This document shows, piece by piece, positions 1-10,592 of a DNA stretch of 64,000 nt (position 1 is its first letter; each line of letters starts with the position of its first letter). The notes under the pieces were generated by a model. It worked only from the letters and a program-made list of their open reading frames with translations. It was not told the origin of the DNA and did not search any database. This DNA is from Iris pallida (Eukaryota > Streptophyta > Magnoliopsida > Asparagales > Iridaceae), in NCBI GenBank assembly GCA_029216955.1, contig JANAVB010010791.1, positions 10,485,086-10,549,085 of the forward strand, in the 5' to 3' direction. Position numbers and translations under genes: made by a program.

Positions 1-55
1 GAATCTACCATGTGCTTTAAATTTCGAGGACGAAATTAAACTAGGAGGGTAGACT
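1..55 (+). mobile_element. Element G, 3' tail of internal region with polypurine tract
   Basis: These bases are the last internal part of a Ty3/gypsy element whose body lies left of the window. The word AATTTCGAGGACGAAATT at about 20-37, followed by a purine-rich tract ending at 55, matches the pre-LTR region of element E (34671-34688). Such a tract just before a 3' LTR is typical of plant Tekay/Del chromoviruses (family knowledge). The plus-strand orientation follows from the tract preceding the LTR. Confidence 0.75.
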
Positions 56-770
56 TGTAAGCCCCATATAAATTTTTTATTAATTATTAGTTATTAGTTA
101 TTATTTATATAATTAGCATTTTAAACTAGACACCTGTTTACTATACACATATATATATGAAAATATATGTATTGCCAAGAAGAGGCTTCCTTGCAAAAGT
201 ATATTGTACAGGGACCTTTTTGCTAATTTCGAATTTAAATTCATTCAGGATAAAATCCATATTCCTGATACAATTCGAACACATGATAATGGTCGCAATA
301 GCAATGGATAGAGCTGGATTTAGAATTCAAATAATTCGAATTCCTTTAGGTTCTTACTTCGATTCTATCCATCCCCATCTATATATGTATGGGTGATCCT
401 GCTATGTTTTTCCCCTCAAACCCTAGCCACCCGTATTATCTCCTGCCGAGAAAACCAAGAGTAGGCGCCAGGAAGTAAACAGGAATTCGTACGAACACAA
501 GGTGAGTTCATCGACTCTCTTGAAAATGCCATGTTATAGATTCTGTTGTCAGCATTAGAGTAGAGAGGAGGGTTAGGTGTTTGTTGTTTTTCCCAAATCA
601 AATCACTGTACGGAAACTAGGAGGTTCAGGACCCAGGGACAGGTAGTGCGGCACGCATTCATGAGAACATCAATATATGTACTGAGTCCACCATGGATAA
701 CTAAGTAAAGGGAGTTCTGATACCATGTATTAGACTGTAATACCAAGATTAAGGATAGGTAAAACCATCT
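56..770 (+). repeat. Element G 3' LTR, first part (split by element A)
   Basis: This LTR starts with TGTAAGCCCC directly after the polypurine tract. It runs to 770, where element A interrupts it; the sequence resumes after 14314. The last five bases, CATCT (766-770), are the target duplication of A. Together with the second part the LTR is about 3.9 kb. No coding potential is visible; the short open frames here have no recognisable motif. Confidence 0.7.
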
Positions 771-2112
771 TGTTTGCCATTGATTGTAAAAGTACAGAAC
801 AATTATCGGAGGACTGAACTTAGACTCACAATACAAACTCGCTTGTACAAAGAAAGCCTAGGGACGAAAACCTAGGTACAGCAATCTAAGTACAATTGTT
901 TATTTTAGATTCTGGGGGATGACGATAGAGGCTCGGGAAGGCGACGGCAGCCCTGTCTTACTCCTTAGACGATCGGTATGCAGCCTTGGCTCCTTGTGAA
1001 AAGATGGTTGGCGTTGACGAAGAAGTGCTCTTTTTGCTCCTCTGTTGCTCTCCTGGCTTCTTTCTCTCTCTCTCTGTGTATTCTCTCTCTGACTCTGTAT
1101 ATTTTTATTCTTTTTTGTTGCCGGTCCCTTGTGCAAAGAAATGATGCTAGCTATTTATAAGAGTGGGGTATGATCATTAGGGTTTGCTAATGATCATTTG
1201 TTTGGAATGTCGGCGCTCCTTCAATCTATCTGAACCCTTGATCCTGATTACAATGAATCTCGGCCATTAATGAGATAGCACCGAATCTTGTGAGCAATTA
1301 ATGTTAACTGCTTTAAATCTCCATGATGGATTCTACCAATATCCGATTGCTCGCCACGTGTCCCGTTAGCTTGATGATAAATGATATGCCTTGATCTCAG
1401 TAATTATGATGATGATGTCAAATATATTTGTTGAGATTTGGTTAAATCGTTGATTGATTCGATGTCACGTGTTTTGATTGTGGATCCTGCCAGAGCCGCA
1501 TAGGATGGGCAACACTTGAACCGTAGGGAGATACTCTTCGTGAGCCGCATAGGACAATGCTTCATCGAACCGCAGGGAACGAACTCTCAATGAGCCGCAT
1601 ATGCATAGTCTTTGCGAGCCGCATGAGCTAGCGTTGTATTGAGCCGCAGGGGCTGAGCTCTCAGTGGGCCGCATATGGCTGATTTCTGCTAGTCATATAG
1701 GGTGACTTCTTAGTGAGCCGCATGAAGCTGTTCTCTATTTAAGCCGTATGAGATTTGCCACGTGGCAACCTAGAATTTCTGACGGATCAGGTCAGAGATC
1801 TTCTTCTTTTCCCGAAGAGTCTGTCATTATGGCAGAGCCATTATGACACTTTATGCCAGAGCCGCCACAGTCGTCAAATCGTGTCAGAGCATTAAATGAG
1901 GCCACTATTCAAAGGGCCAGCTGTAGGGAAGGATCACAAGGGGACACGTGGCATCGATCGAGCCGTATATTCCTGCTGAACCGCATACACACTCGAGCCG
2001 CATGAGACGGAGAGTCTTCCTTTGAACTGTAAGACAGCTCCCATATGAGCCGCATGGGCTTCGTATCCGGAGCCGCATGGACCATTATTCTGATATTTTC
2101 CATGCTTCTACA
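771..2112 (-). repeat. Element A 3' LTR
   Basis: This 1342-bp LTR is nearly identical to 12965-14309, with TG...CA ends (TGTTTGCC at the left, CTTCTACA at the right on the plus strand). On the minus strand it starts TGTAGAAGCATGG. A minus-strand TATA box, seen on the plus strand as TATTTATA near 1150, marks the U3/R boundary. A TC/GA-rich leader lies at about 1040-1110. The part from 1490 to 2090 carries at least eight exact GAGCCGCAT words and about as many one-base variants. LTRs of element B carry the same word. Confidence 0.93.
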
Positions 2113-2127
2113 GGACCCCCTTCAAAG
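2113..2127 (-). other. Element A polypurine tract
   Basis: On the minus strand this reads TTTGAAGGGGGTCC, directly before the 3' LTR start. It is the expected primer site for plus-strand DNA synthesis. Element B has the equivalent at 52946-52960. Confidence 0.8.
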
Positions 2128-2426
2128 TTTTCAATTTGCAAAATTGAAATACTTTGAATAAGAAGCATGGTCCCGTTCATGCCGCATAAGTGTCCTAGCC
2201 GCATAGATTCATCTATCCGTATAGGCTCTTTGCCACATGTCCTGACTACGTGTGCAAATCTTCATTAAATGCTCTTGATTCGTTTTGATTTAACGCCGTC
2301 TTTTGGGGGAGGATCTCAAGGGTCGGTTATGCCTTGACCGAAGCATTTTTGCCTTTATTTTTTAAAGCGGCGCGTAATCCGAGGCGTCATCCGAGACGTT
2401 TGTTCGTTTTATGGGTCTCTTTCGCC
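2128..2426. promoter_or_regulatory. Leader between element A 3' LTR and its antisense gene
   Basis: This is non-coding sequence upstream of the antisense gene. It contains a short inverted repeat CAATTTGCAAAATTG near 2139-2153, two further copies of the CCGCAT word (about 2182 and 2199), and a second AAGCATGG segment at 2163-2170 that echoes the LTR edge. The same arrangement occurs in element B at 52640-52960, so the segment probably holds the antisense promoter. No open frame is supported here. Confidence 0.5.
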
Positions 2427-2434
2427 TATAAATA
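2427..2434 (+). promoter_or_regulatory. TATA box of the element A antisense gene
   Basis: TATAAATA lies 106 bp before the start codon at 2533, on the strand opposite pol. Element B has TATAAATA at 52628-52635 (minus), 99 bp before its own antisense start codon. Conservation of box and spacing in two diverged copies supports a real core promoter. Confidence 0.65.
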
Positions 2435-2532
2435 AGAGTCTTTTAGTCCCTTTGGGTTTCTTTACCTTCTTTCTTTGCTCAAATCCTCTGTTGCAGACTT
2501 TGCTCTTCGTCTTCTCCCTTCATCGATCGACA

Positions 2533-5500
2533 ATGGCTCCCAAGAAGGCTGCTGCTGCTGCGGGCAAGAAGGCCGCATCATCCTCTGCGGCTGCAAAGGG
2601 TAAGAAGGCCGCGTCTTCATCGACTGCGACGGCGAACGTGGCGGCTCCTCCGCCGACTAGCGTATCTGCTTTTCACCCTGATGTCCATCCGCCTATTGCT
2701 GGTAAGGGTCGTTTGAAAACCCTAACTGTTGCCATGGCTCTGCTGCATACTTTATGCACAAGTCGTATGTACGAGGCTTATCGATGTGCATAAGCTCTTC
2801 CTCCATTGGGGTCGCATGAGCTTATTTATACTCGATCTGGGCCGCATATGCATTTTTGATTTGGGCCGCATAAACGTCGCTCACTTTCGAACCGCATAAG
2901 CTCGCTTTCTTGTATCCGCGTCAGCTCGCGTGGGTCTGGCTTCGTAGGCGTGCTTAATTTGAACCGCATGAGTCTATAAGCTCGTCTGAATTTGAGTTGT
3001 ATGGACTCGGCTAACTCGGAGACGCATGCGGCTACGATGCACAGAACCGCATGGACGTATCTAATGCTGAGCCGCATGTGACTGTGACGCCCCGAGCCGC
3101 ATAGACTCAAATGATCTTTCCAATGCTTCTGGTTTCTTTGACTATCTTCTAACCTCGTTTCTTTTGTCTTTCTTCAGTGAGTCTGCCCGTAAATCCTGCT
3201 GGGAGCTTATAGTGGGTTCAAATCAATTCGCCCTGGGCGTGCGTCTTGACGACTTAATTAAGCATGTGTTGAATCATTTCCCTACTGATGAGCCTTCGAA
3301 GAGGTTGAAGTCCATTGAGAATCAGGCCCTCCATTACCTCCGTTCCATGATGAATACTGGGAAGCTGGATGGAAAATACCTGAAGCCTTTGTTCCTTTTT
3401 GGTGATGCTTTAATTATTAAGAATCCCCGAGTTTTAGAGATTTCCGAGAACTGGGATTTTTCTTTGGATGGGGTGGCGATCCATATTCCTCTCTTGGAAC
3501 GTCATTATCCTTTGTCATGGTTCAATATGGTATTGCTGGACAGGAAGATGGTGTGTAACTTAACTCCTACTCAATCAGGGATGTTGATGGGCAACATCCA
3601 TTATAATTCGAACATGCGGTCAGCGTATGCGGGTAAGGATTCCGTCCTCCGGTATATGATGGGTCTGGCCCCGAGCTCTTTCATGAATGTATACGGTCCT
3701 AACTTTACACTTACTCAAGCTGATACTTTCCTGAATCGGCTTGTTCGCAAGAAGTCTTATCCTGTTGGTAGGCTGGCACTGCCGAACTGGATAAACCCCA
3801 CCTCTACGTGGGCCCAGTTGACTACTTAGGTTTTGCAGACCTATGGAACATTCTTGCGGGAGGTGGGGCTTTACCATGCCATTCGGGGCACTTGTCACGG
3901 GCTTCCCATTAATAAACCACTGTTCGTAGCGCTCTTGGAGATGTATAGCCGGCGAACGGGGACATTCTTTGCACCAGTAGGGGAGCTGGGGCTTGCTCTT
4001 CACGAGATGTATACTGTCTCTAAACTTCTATGGGGGAATGAGCCTTTCGAGGTGTATACCCCATCGAATGAGGAGTTCGAGGTCTTGGACAGGCAACTCT
4101 CGGGTTCTGTTGCGGTGTATCGGGAGTTGTTGTGCCACCATAGTGCTTGTCATCAGATGGCTATAAAAACGACAGATAGCTCCGAGGGGACCGCTCCCCA
4201 TACCACATCCTGGATTAATTATCTTTTTAGAGTTGATCCTTCTGGCGAAGTTACTCCCCGAGCCCCTCGAACGTATGCAGAGGTAAGGGATCTGATGTCA
4301 AGTGTCAAGAAGTCGCGATCCAAGAGCGATATATTCGGGAGTCAAGCTGACTCTCTTAGTTATTTTCACTACGGGACCATACAGATGTCGGAGAAGGCGC
4401 TTCTGGCTGGATTTTTGATGATATGGCTACGGAACTGCGTAGTCTCGGGAGGAGCGGGTTCTATCGAGAGGATTGGTCGTCATTTCATCCTCCCTGCCGT
4501 TAAACTAGTATTCGGAGTTAGACTGGCCCTCCTTCCTGCTATGGTGTGCAGCATACACCATGGTCTGCGAACATTCTCGTCCAAGGTTATTGCTCGCAAG
4601 AAGACTTTGGATTTTGAGTGCGTAGAACTGCCTTTCCACTACCTGATGGGATGGTTGGCGATGCACTACAAGTCTTTGATGGGACCTGGGATAGCGGAAG
4701 ATGCTACAGCCGAAGATGCTTTCCTCTTCAAATGCCATCACCGGTCTTGGGAATACAACACTATGCCAGCTTGTCGGAGGGCGCTGGCGAGAGTGGATGG
4801 GTGTGACCTCTTTGTGTCTGTTCCTCCATTTTCTGATGAGGAAGTGAGGAAGGTACACCTTGATGGTACTGGACCTTCTCATTTTCTGTCTCCGGATATG
4901 CTTGTTTGGTTGCGCAATATCCGCCCCGCGCATCTGGTTTATCGTAACCGGGATAATGTATACTTGGAACCTTATCTACCTAGCAGGTTTTCCCGCCAGT
5001 TTGGTTATAGCCAGTTGTTCCTTGACTGTCCCAACCCTTGTTTAGGTTTTGAAGGCAGCGTTCTTGACGGCGTCCGAGCGTGGAATTATTATGACGCTTA
5101 TCATACTCGGGCCAGCTTCTCGGTTCCCGATGCTAAGGCGCCGAAGGAAATTTTGTACGTGGCTGCTTTGTATCACGTTATGGCGAACAAGCCTCCTGTT
5201 AACTTTGATCCGAGTACCAGTTTCATCGTGGGTACCGGTTTAGAGGAGAAGCCCAAAGGGGCTAAGGCTAGAAAGCAACTAGCGCTCCAGGCCCCCCTCC
5301 CAGAATCAGAACCTTCCGAGTCGGCTGAGGATGAGGATGATGATGATAGCGAAGACTCCCTTTCTGGTGGGGGTGAAGAAGTAACGGATCAACCGCTTCC
5401 CACACCCGATGAACTGGCGGAAGATCCGTTGATTACTACACAAGAGGAAGCAGTGAGAGAAGAACAGCCTTCGGCTGTGCCAGGTTCCTTTCGTAAACGA

Positions 5501-5614
5501 GTCAGACACGAGTCTTCTGACGGTAGAGCGACCTTTTTCGTGAAGAGAGCTGCCGTTAGGTCTCGCGGATTACTTATTACCAAGAAGGGTGAAGATACAG
5601 ACGCTATTCTGGAG
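2533..5614 (+). pseudogene. Element A antisense gene, exons 1-2: basic N-terminus and plant-mobile-domain-like core
   Basis: Exon 1 is 2533-2701 and exon 2 is 3178-5614; a GT-AG intron (2702-3177) joins them in phase 1. The start is the first ATG after the TATA box and gives an Ala/Lys/Ser-rich head (MAPKKAAAAAGKKAAS). Exon 2 encodes a roughly 700-residue globular region containing RNRDNVYLEPYLPSRFSRQF and FGYSQLF, which resemble the C-terminal signature of plant mobile domain (PMD, aminotransferase-like) proteins; an acidic Asp/Glu/Ser stretch follows. The gene lies opposite to pol, beside the 3' LTR. Damage seen: loss of one base near 3201 shifts the frame relative to element B, and a TAG stands at 3827-3829 where B has a cysteine codon. 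Function in the element is unknown; PMD membership is inferred from motif shape only. Confidence 0.75.
2702..3177 (+). other. Intron 1 of the element A antisense gene, rich in CCGCAT words
   Basis: The donor GGTAAGG at 2701 and acceptor TTCTTCAG at 3170-3177 fit plant splice sites. Element B has an intron at the same codon (52417-51866). Between 2810 and 3105 the intron carries about nine copies or close variants of GAGCCGCAT, the word that also fills the LTR. Confidence 0.65.
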
Positions 5615-5693
5615 GTAAGACCAAGTCGTAGCCATCTCTTTGTTGTAGTTTTCTTTTCTCTTGGGGATATGACTTAATCACTTTTTTTTGTAG

Positions 5694-7184
5694 GCGTCCG
5701 ATGAGCCGACCTCTCCTGAATCGTCTACCACCCCTGAAGCTGATCCGGCCCTTGCTGCTTTGATTAGCGACATGTGTGCTGCGGTCCTTTCTGCGGGGGC
5801 TCTCTCAGCGGTGGCTGGAAGCTCCGAGGTTGCTGAGGTCCCGGCCCGGAGTGACGAAGGTTCCCTCGGACCCGTCTCCGAGACCGCTGATCTTCAACAA
5901 GGTGCCGTTGATCTCGGTGCATCCCCTCCCGAGGACGCAAGAGGGGAGGAGTCTGTTATACCTGACTCGGAAGCTGTTGGTGAAGAGGCTGCGGTGGCTG
6001 TAAGCGAACCTCGGCCTCCACACTCCTCAACTGGTAAGATAAGCCAGATATTGACTAGTGAGGGGGCTTATTTGCTCTACCAACATATCCTCCGGGTCAA
6101 ATCGATTCATGGTTGCCTTGGCCATACAGGTCCTGACCCTTTACTTCCAGCCGTGGATGTTCTTGGGGAAGGCCCGGTCTGCCGTGATATGGGAGAAAGG
6201 AGTGTTCCTTCTCCTTTGCCGTCTCACGTCGAGGAGCCTCCTGCCAGCTCTGAGCCGATGGGAATGGGGTTGGCGATGGTCTCCGCCGACCTCTCAATCC
6301 TGCCGAGCATTCAAATTTTGCAGGTTGTCGAAGAGGAGTTGGCCGCTGTTCAAGCGTCCTTTCGTGCGGAGTTTGCTTCTCTTGTGGCAGGGGCGGCGGA
6401 TTCTGTTGCGTCTTCTTTTGTGCTGCCAGCCACGCTCCCGTTGACACCGGCCTCCACAGAGACTCTGAACGAGGCGACGCAGGACGTGGTCGACAGCTTC
6501 TATCGTCATTTGACAAGGGGCGTAGACGCTGCCATAGGACGGGGGACCCTATTTTCTCTATCTCTCCGGTACGCTCGGGGTCAAATTGCAACCTTGAAGT
6601 CCCTTCCTGGCGGGGTGGGATTGGCTGCACTGCTGGAACCTAAGCTGACAGAGGCTGATCAGCTTGTGACCCAACTACTGGCGATACGACAGGCGGGCTT
6701 TCCTGCTGCGATCGAACGGGAGCGTGGCTTCCTCATTGCTGCTCGGGATAGGATTAAGCTAGCCCGAGATACTGCTGGACCAGTTGTACGGGGGGACCTT
6801 GATAAGTTCTCCGCTTCGTATGACCAGCTGGGTCGTAGGAGTCAGGCTTGCCGTGCTCGGAAAGAGTCCGCTTCTCGTGGAATTGCTGATACGAAGGAGC
6901 GGATTCTTGGGCTCCAGAGGCAATTGGCCTTCTTAGAGTCAGAGCTGGAGGCTGCTCAGGCGGAGCAGGAGTCGATTGTTCGGAAGGCCGAGAAGGTTTC
7001 CCAATCTTTCGATAGCCTGGAGCGGGCTTTTAAGAAATTTGAAGATAACTGGCAGGCTCACGCTCATCTGGAGGATGAGGCGGTGCTGGCCCGCGAGGCA
7101 GAGCGTCGAGCCTCCCAGAGGTTTGAGCGGTCGGTTGCTTTGCTGACAGACCGTCTCAGGGCGTTATGTGCCCTAGAGCAGTGA
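5694..7184 (+). pseudogene. Element A antisense gene, exons 3-4: Ala/Glu-rich linker and coiled-coil tail
   Basis: Exon 3 starts at 5694 after an intron (5615-5693, GTAAGA...TTTTGTAG). A second intron is likely at 6034-6129 (GTAAGA...CATACAG); it is 96 bp, so the frame stays open whether or not it is spliced. The last exon ends with TGA at 7182-7184. The protein segment is acidic and Ala/Pro/Ser-rich at first, then predominantly helical. From about 6850 to 7180 it shows heptad-like Leu/Glu/Ala/Arg patterning (for example LQRQLAFLESELEAAQAEQE), typical of a coiled coil that could mediate self-association. This part carries no internal stop, which makes it the best-preserved reading frame in element A. 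Element B encodes a related tail at 49400-47860. No enzymatic motif was found. Confidence 0.72.
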
Positions 7185-7900
7185 TCAGCCGTCTGTTTTC
7201 TTTTGCTTCTTTTTTTCTTTTTTTTTCTTTTTTTGTAAAGGGTGTGATCCCCAAATGATGTAGTACGTTGAATTTTGAATAAATGAGCCTGTTTCAACTC
7301 ATCATCTCTTTCTTGTACTTGTGGCGTCTGTGGAATTGGACTTGCTGGGGGATTATTTGTGGACCTGTTATCCTAGGCGTACCTTGGTTTTAAGTACGGA
7401 TAACAAGTTTGGACAAGATATCTGGAACAGCCGTGGCAAAGTGGTCATGGATGTTCTCGGTGCTTAAAAAAAGGAATGCCGTAGAGCAGCTGGGCTCCCG
7501 GGGCATGGTGGGGTAGTGGATTTATGCTAAGAAGCTTAGCAAAGGAATATTTGTGGACCTATTATCCTTGGCGTACCCTGGTTCGGGATACAGATAATAG
7601 GGTGAAAGGAAAACCAACATATTTGCTCAGAGGTCATGAGGACATGGCAAGCGTGAGGGTTTTACCGTGGAACCTTCCTGCTCAGAGGTAATAAGGACAT
7701 GGCAGGGGAGGTTTCACGGAAGATATTTGTGGTCAACAGCGGACATTTGTGGACCTATTATCCTTGTCATACTCTAGTTGTGGGTACAGATAATAGGTCG
7801 AAAGGAGACCGACATACTTGCTCAGAGGTAATGTGGACATGGCAAGCATGAAGGATTCTTCGACGGAGCCTTCCCACTCAGAGGTAATGATGACATGGCA
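7185..7900 (-). repeat. Element A 3' region: ~195-bp tandem repeats with hairpins
   Basis: Three units spaced 191 and 196 bp each contain an inverted repeat able to form a hairpin: 7367-7404 (GTTATCC/GGATAAC), 7558-7601 and 7754-7797 (CCTATTATC/GATAATAGG). Outer stem bases differ between units but stay paired. Element B has three equivalent units at a 195-bp period (47232-47659). The repeats lie between the convergent ends of pol and the antisense gene. Tandem repeats between pol and the 3' LTR are known in Ogre-type elements. Confidence 0.7.
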
Positions 7901-8035
7901 GGAGTGGGCTCAATGAAGAGGGAGTACATAGAACGACTCAGAGGTAGGAGAACGTGGAGGTTCTATGTGAGGGGCGGTTTGTTTTTGGTGGAAGTAAAAA
8001 CGATTCAGAGGTAATGAGGACATGTCCGTTTTCGG
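7625..8035 (-). repeat. Element A 3' region: interspersed 24-bp repeats
   Basis: The word CTCAGAGGTAATGAGGACAT and close variants recur about seven times between 7628 and 8030, followed by GGCA. Element B has the complement, ATGTCCTCATTACCTCTGAG, eight or so times at 47000-47410. The spacing is irregular, about 50-60 bp in pairs. Confidence 0.65.
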
Positions 8036-8104
8036 AAATTTGTGGATCGATTACCCTTTTTGTGCACTGGGAGTGCGGGTATTGGATCATGAGGGAGGAT
8101 CTCT

Positions 8105-8430
8105 TCCAGGAAGAAAGTTCAGAGGTATAATCATACGTGACTTACTATCTGAAAGAGTGACCGAAATGTGAGTTCAGAGGCACCAGCGGGTACATAACTC
8201 AGTAAATTAACATATTGAGAAAGTGGGAGTCCAGCGGCACCAGCGGGTACATGACTCGATAATCTAAAGGGGATATAGGGGTGAGTTCAGGGGCACCAGC
8301 AGGTACATGACTCGATAATCTTGAAATGTTGTGGGTGTGAGTTCAGTGGTACTAGCCGGTACATGACTCGATAATCTAAAATGCTGAGGGTGTGAGTTCA
8401 GTGGTACCAGCGGGTACATGACTCGACGAC
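8105..8430 (-). repeat. Element A 3' region: ~56-bp tandem repeats
   Basis: Five imperfect units of about 55-58 bp have the core GAGTTCAGTGGTACCAGCGG followed by GTACATGACTCGATAATCT. They start just after the end of the integrase frame. Element B has a matching array at 46606-46880. Confidence 0.7.
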
Positions 8431-8447
8431 CTTGTAGCGAATGTCAT

Positions 8448-9863
8448 TTAGACATAATATTTCTTCAGAAACTTGCCATTGACGGGCAGCATGAGCTAGT
8501 CTCCATTTTGCTTTGCAAGGCGGTAAGCACCGTTGGAGAATACCGTCTCAATAATAAATGGGCCCTCCCACTTTGGCTGGAATTTGCCGGCGGTCTTGTG
8601 AGTCATGACCATTGGCCTCCGGACTGCCAAGACGAGATCGCCTACCTGGAATGTTCTGATTTTGACCTTCTTGTTGAAGGCTCCTGAGATGCGTGCTTGG
8701 TATAGCTCGATCCTTTGCTGAGCTAGGTGGCACTTTTCATCTAAGGCCTCTAACTCTTACAGTCGACGTCGGTAGTTATCATTAGTTGTCAATTGGTGTA
8801 TGAGGGCGACACGTAGTGAGGGGATCTGTGTCTCCAAGGGGAGGACTGCCTCACTTCCGTATACCAGGAAGAATGGTGTATTTTCGGTGGCTGTTCGGAC
8901 TGTGGTACGATAAGCCCATAAGCACTCGCCGAGCTTGTCGTTCCAGTCACATTTGTTGGAGGAGACAAACTTCTTGAGAAGTTTGATGATTGTTTTGTTG
9001 AACGCCTCTGCTAACCCATTTGTTGCCGGGTTGTACGGCATCGAGGCGATATTCTGCATACGGTGCTTATCGCAAAACCGATAGAATGCGTGGCTTGTAA
9101 ACTGCGGACCATTATCATGGATGATCCTTTGGGACAGTCCAAAGCGGTAGATGACGTGGTGTTTAAGGATGCTGATCACGTTTGAAGTCTTGACTTCTGC
9201 GAGTGGGACAGCTTCCGTCCATTTAGAGAAGTAATCAGTGATCGCAAGTATGAAGCGATGTCCTCGGAAGGAAGGTGGGGTGATTGGACCAATGATATCC
9301 ATTCCCCATGCTTCGAATGGCTAGGACGCCACTGTCGGATGTAAAAATTCGAAGGGTTGGTGGATAAAGTCCGCGTGGACTTGGCAAGCTTTGTACTTTC
9401 TAGCATAATCTATCGCGTCTGCCACCATTATGGGCCAATAGTAGCCCATTCGGCGAAGGCGGTCTTGCAGTTTCGGGCCGGGCTGGTGGGCCCCACAAAC
9501 ACCGTCATGGGCTTCTCGTACGGCCTCTTTGGCTTCTATGTTTGACAGACACCGAAGCAGTAATCCGTCGTCGGAGCGGCGATACAGCATTTTCGTCTCT
9601 GTATCGTAGAAGAATCTGAGGGAACGCCTTCTGATGGAAGTAGCTTCCTTTGGGTTCTCAGGCAGGATGTCGTAGACGACGAAGTCGATGAATGGTTGTC
9701 TCCAATCTGGGGCATCATCGATCGTCTGTGCGGAATAACTTGCGATGAATTGCACATTATTTTTGGGACAGACCAGTTCATGGCCTGTCACTTCCACTGA
9801 TTGTCGATCATAATTCGGAACTGCTAGGGAAGCGGCGAGACCAGCTAGGGCATCGGCTTCAAT
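8448..9863 (-). pseudogene. Element A integrase (H2C2 zinc finger and DDE core)
   Basis: This is the C-terminal pol segment on the minus strand. The zinc finger appears as HDGVCGAHQPG...CQVH (about 9560-9390). The DDE core shows TDYFSKW, HDNGPQF and NGLAEAF with its Asp, Asp and Glu. The C-terminal part ends with VNGKFLKKYYV before TAA at 8448-8450, the same end as in element B. Two in-frame stops break it: TAG at about 9320 replaces a Trp codon before PFEAWG, and TAA at about 8757 replaces the Gln after NYRRRL. Integrase inserts the new DNA copy into the genome (family knowledge). The product of this copy would be non-functional. Confidence 0.88.
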
Positions 9864-10592
9864 ATTTCAGAGTCTGGGGACGTGCTCGATGAAGAACCCC
9901 TCAAATATCGAGATAATATTGATCGCTATTTGATGATAAGGGATCATGTCTCCATGGCGTACCTCATACGAACCCCGGATCTGATTGACGATTAGTTGGG
10001 AATCGCCGTACGCTTCAAGGTATTCTACCCCCAGCTCTCTTGCAAGTTGGAGGCCAATGACCAGGGTATTGTACTCGGCCACATTGTTAGAGCAGGGTTC
10101 AGTGAGGGAATAAGCGCGGTTAATCACCAATCCAGAAGGAGAGATTAGTACTACTCCGACTCCGACGACTATATTGCCTTTAGGTCCGGTCCTCGAAGCG
10201 CCGTCGAAGAACATACGCCATATATTTTCGTGGGAGGTTATATGCGAGTCGGCGACCTCATCTGGGATCTCTTCGTATATCCGGGAGGACTCCGAGCCTG
10301 GGTGGGTTGCCAAGAAATCTGCCAGGGCTTGACCTTTGACTGCCTTTTGGGGGACAAAGATCATATAATAAGGGGACAGCAGTATTGCCCATGTAGCAAG
10401 GCGAGAGCTGAGTGCCCCTGGTTTAGTCATGAGGACCCTGAGAGGGTTAACTCGTGAGATCACATGTATCGTTTGTCCGATAACACAGTGCCGCATTTTC
10501 TGAATGGCGAACACCAGAGCGAGGCATTCCTTCTCCACAGCGGTGTATCGGTGCTCTGGTCCAATCATCATTCGGCTGAGGTAATATATGGC
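9864..10592 (-). pseudogene. Element A RNase H and second (aRH-type) RNase H
   Basis: The first part (10592-10250) continues the gypsy RNase H, with HRYTAVEKECLALVFAIQK. The second RNase H has MFFDGASRTG, NNVAEYN and AYGDSQLIVNQIRG, so the acidic residues D, E and D are present. A second RNase H after the first is the hallmark of the Tat lineage. A TAG at 10590-10592 separates this part from RT. A TGA after HVPRL near 9866 is shared with element B at the same codon. Confidence 0.85.

Noticed and set aside
900..1160. Small open frames in the GA/TC-rich LTR leader, repeated at 13094-13354
   Set aside because: They recur only because the LTR is duplicated; composition is low-complexity Arg/Glu or Ser/Leu.
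6097..6630. 177-codon minus-strand open frame opposite the antisense gene's third and fourth exons
   Set aside because: It is a shadow of the real plus-strand frame; it has no motif and the frame is not kept in element B.
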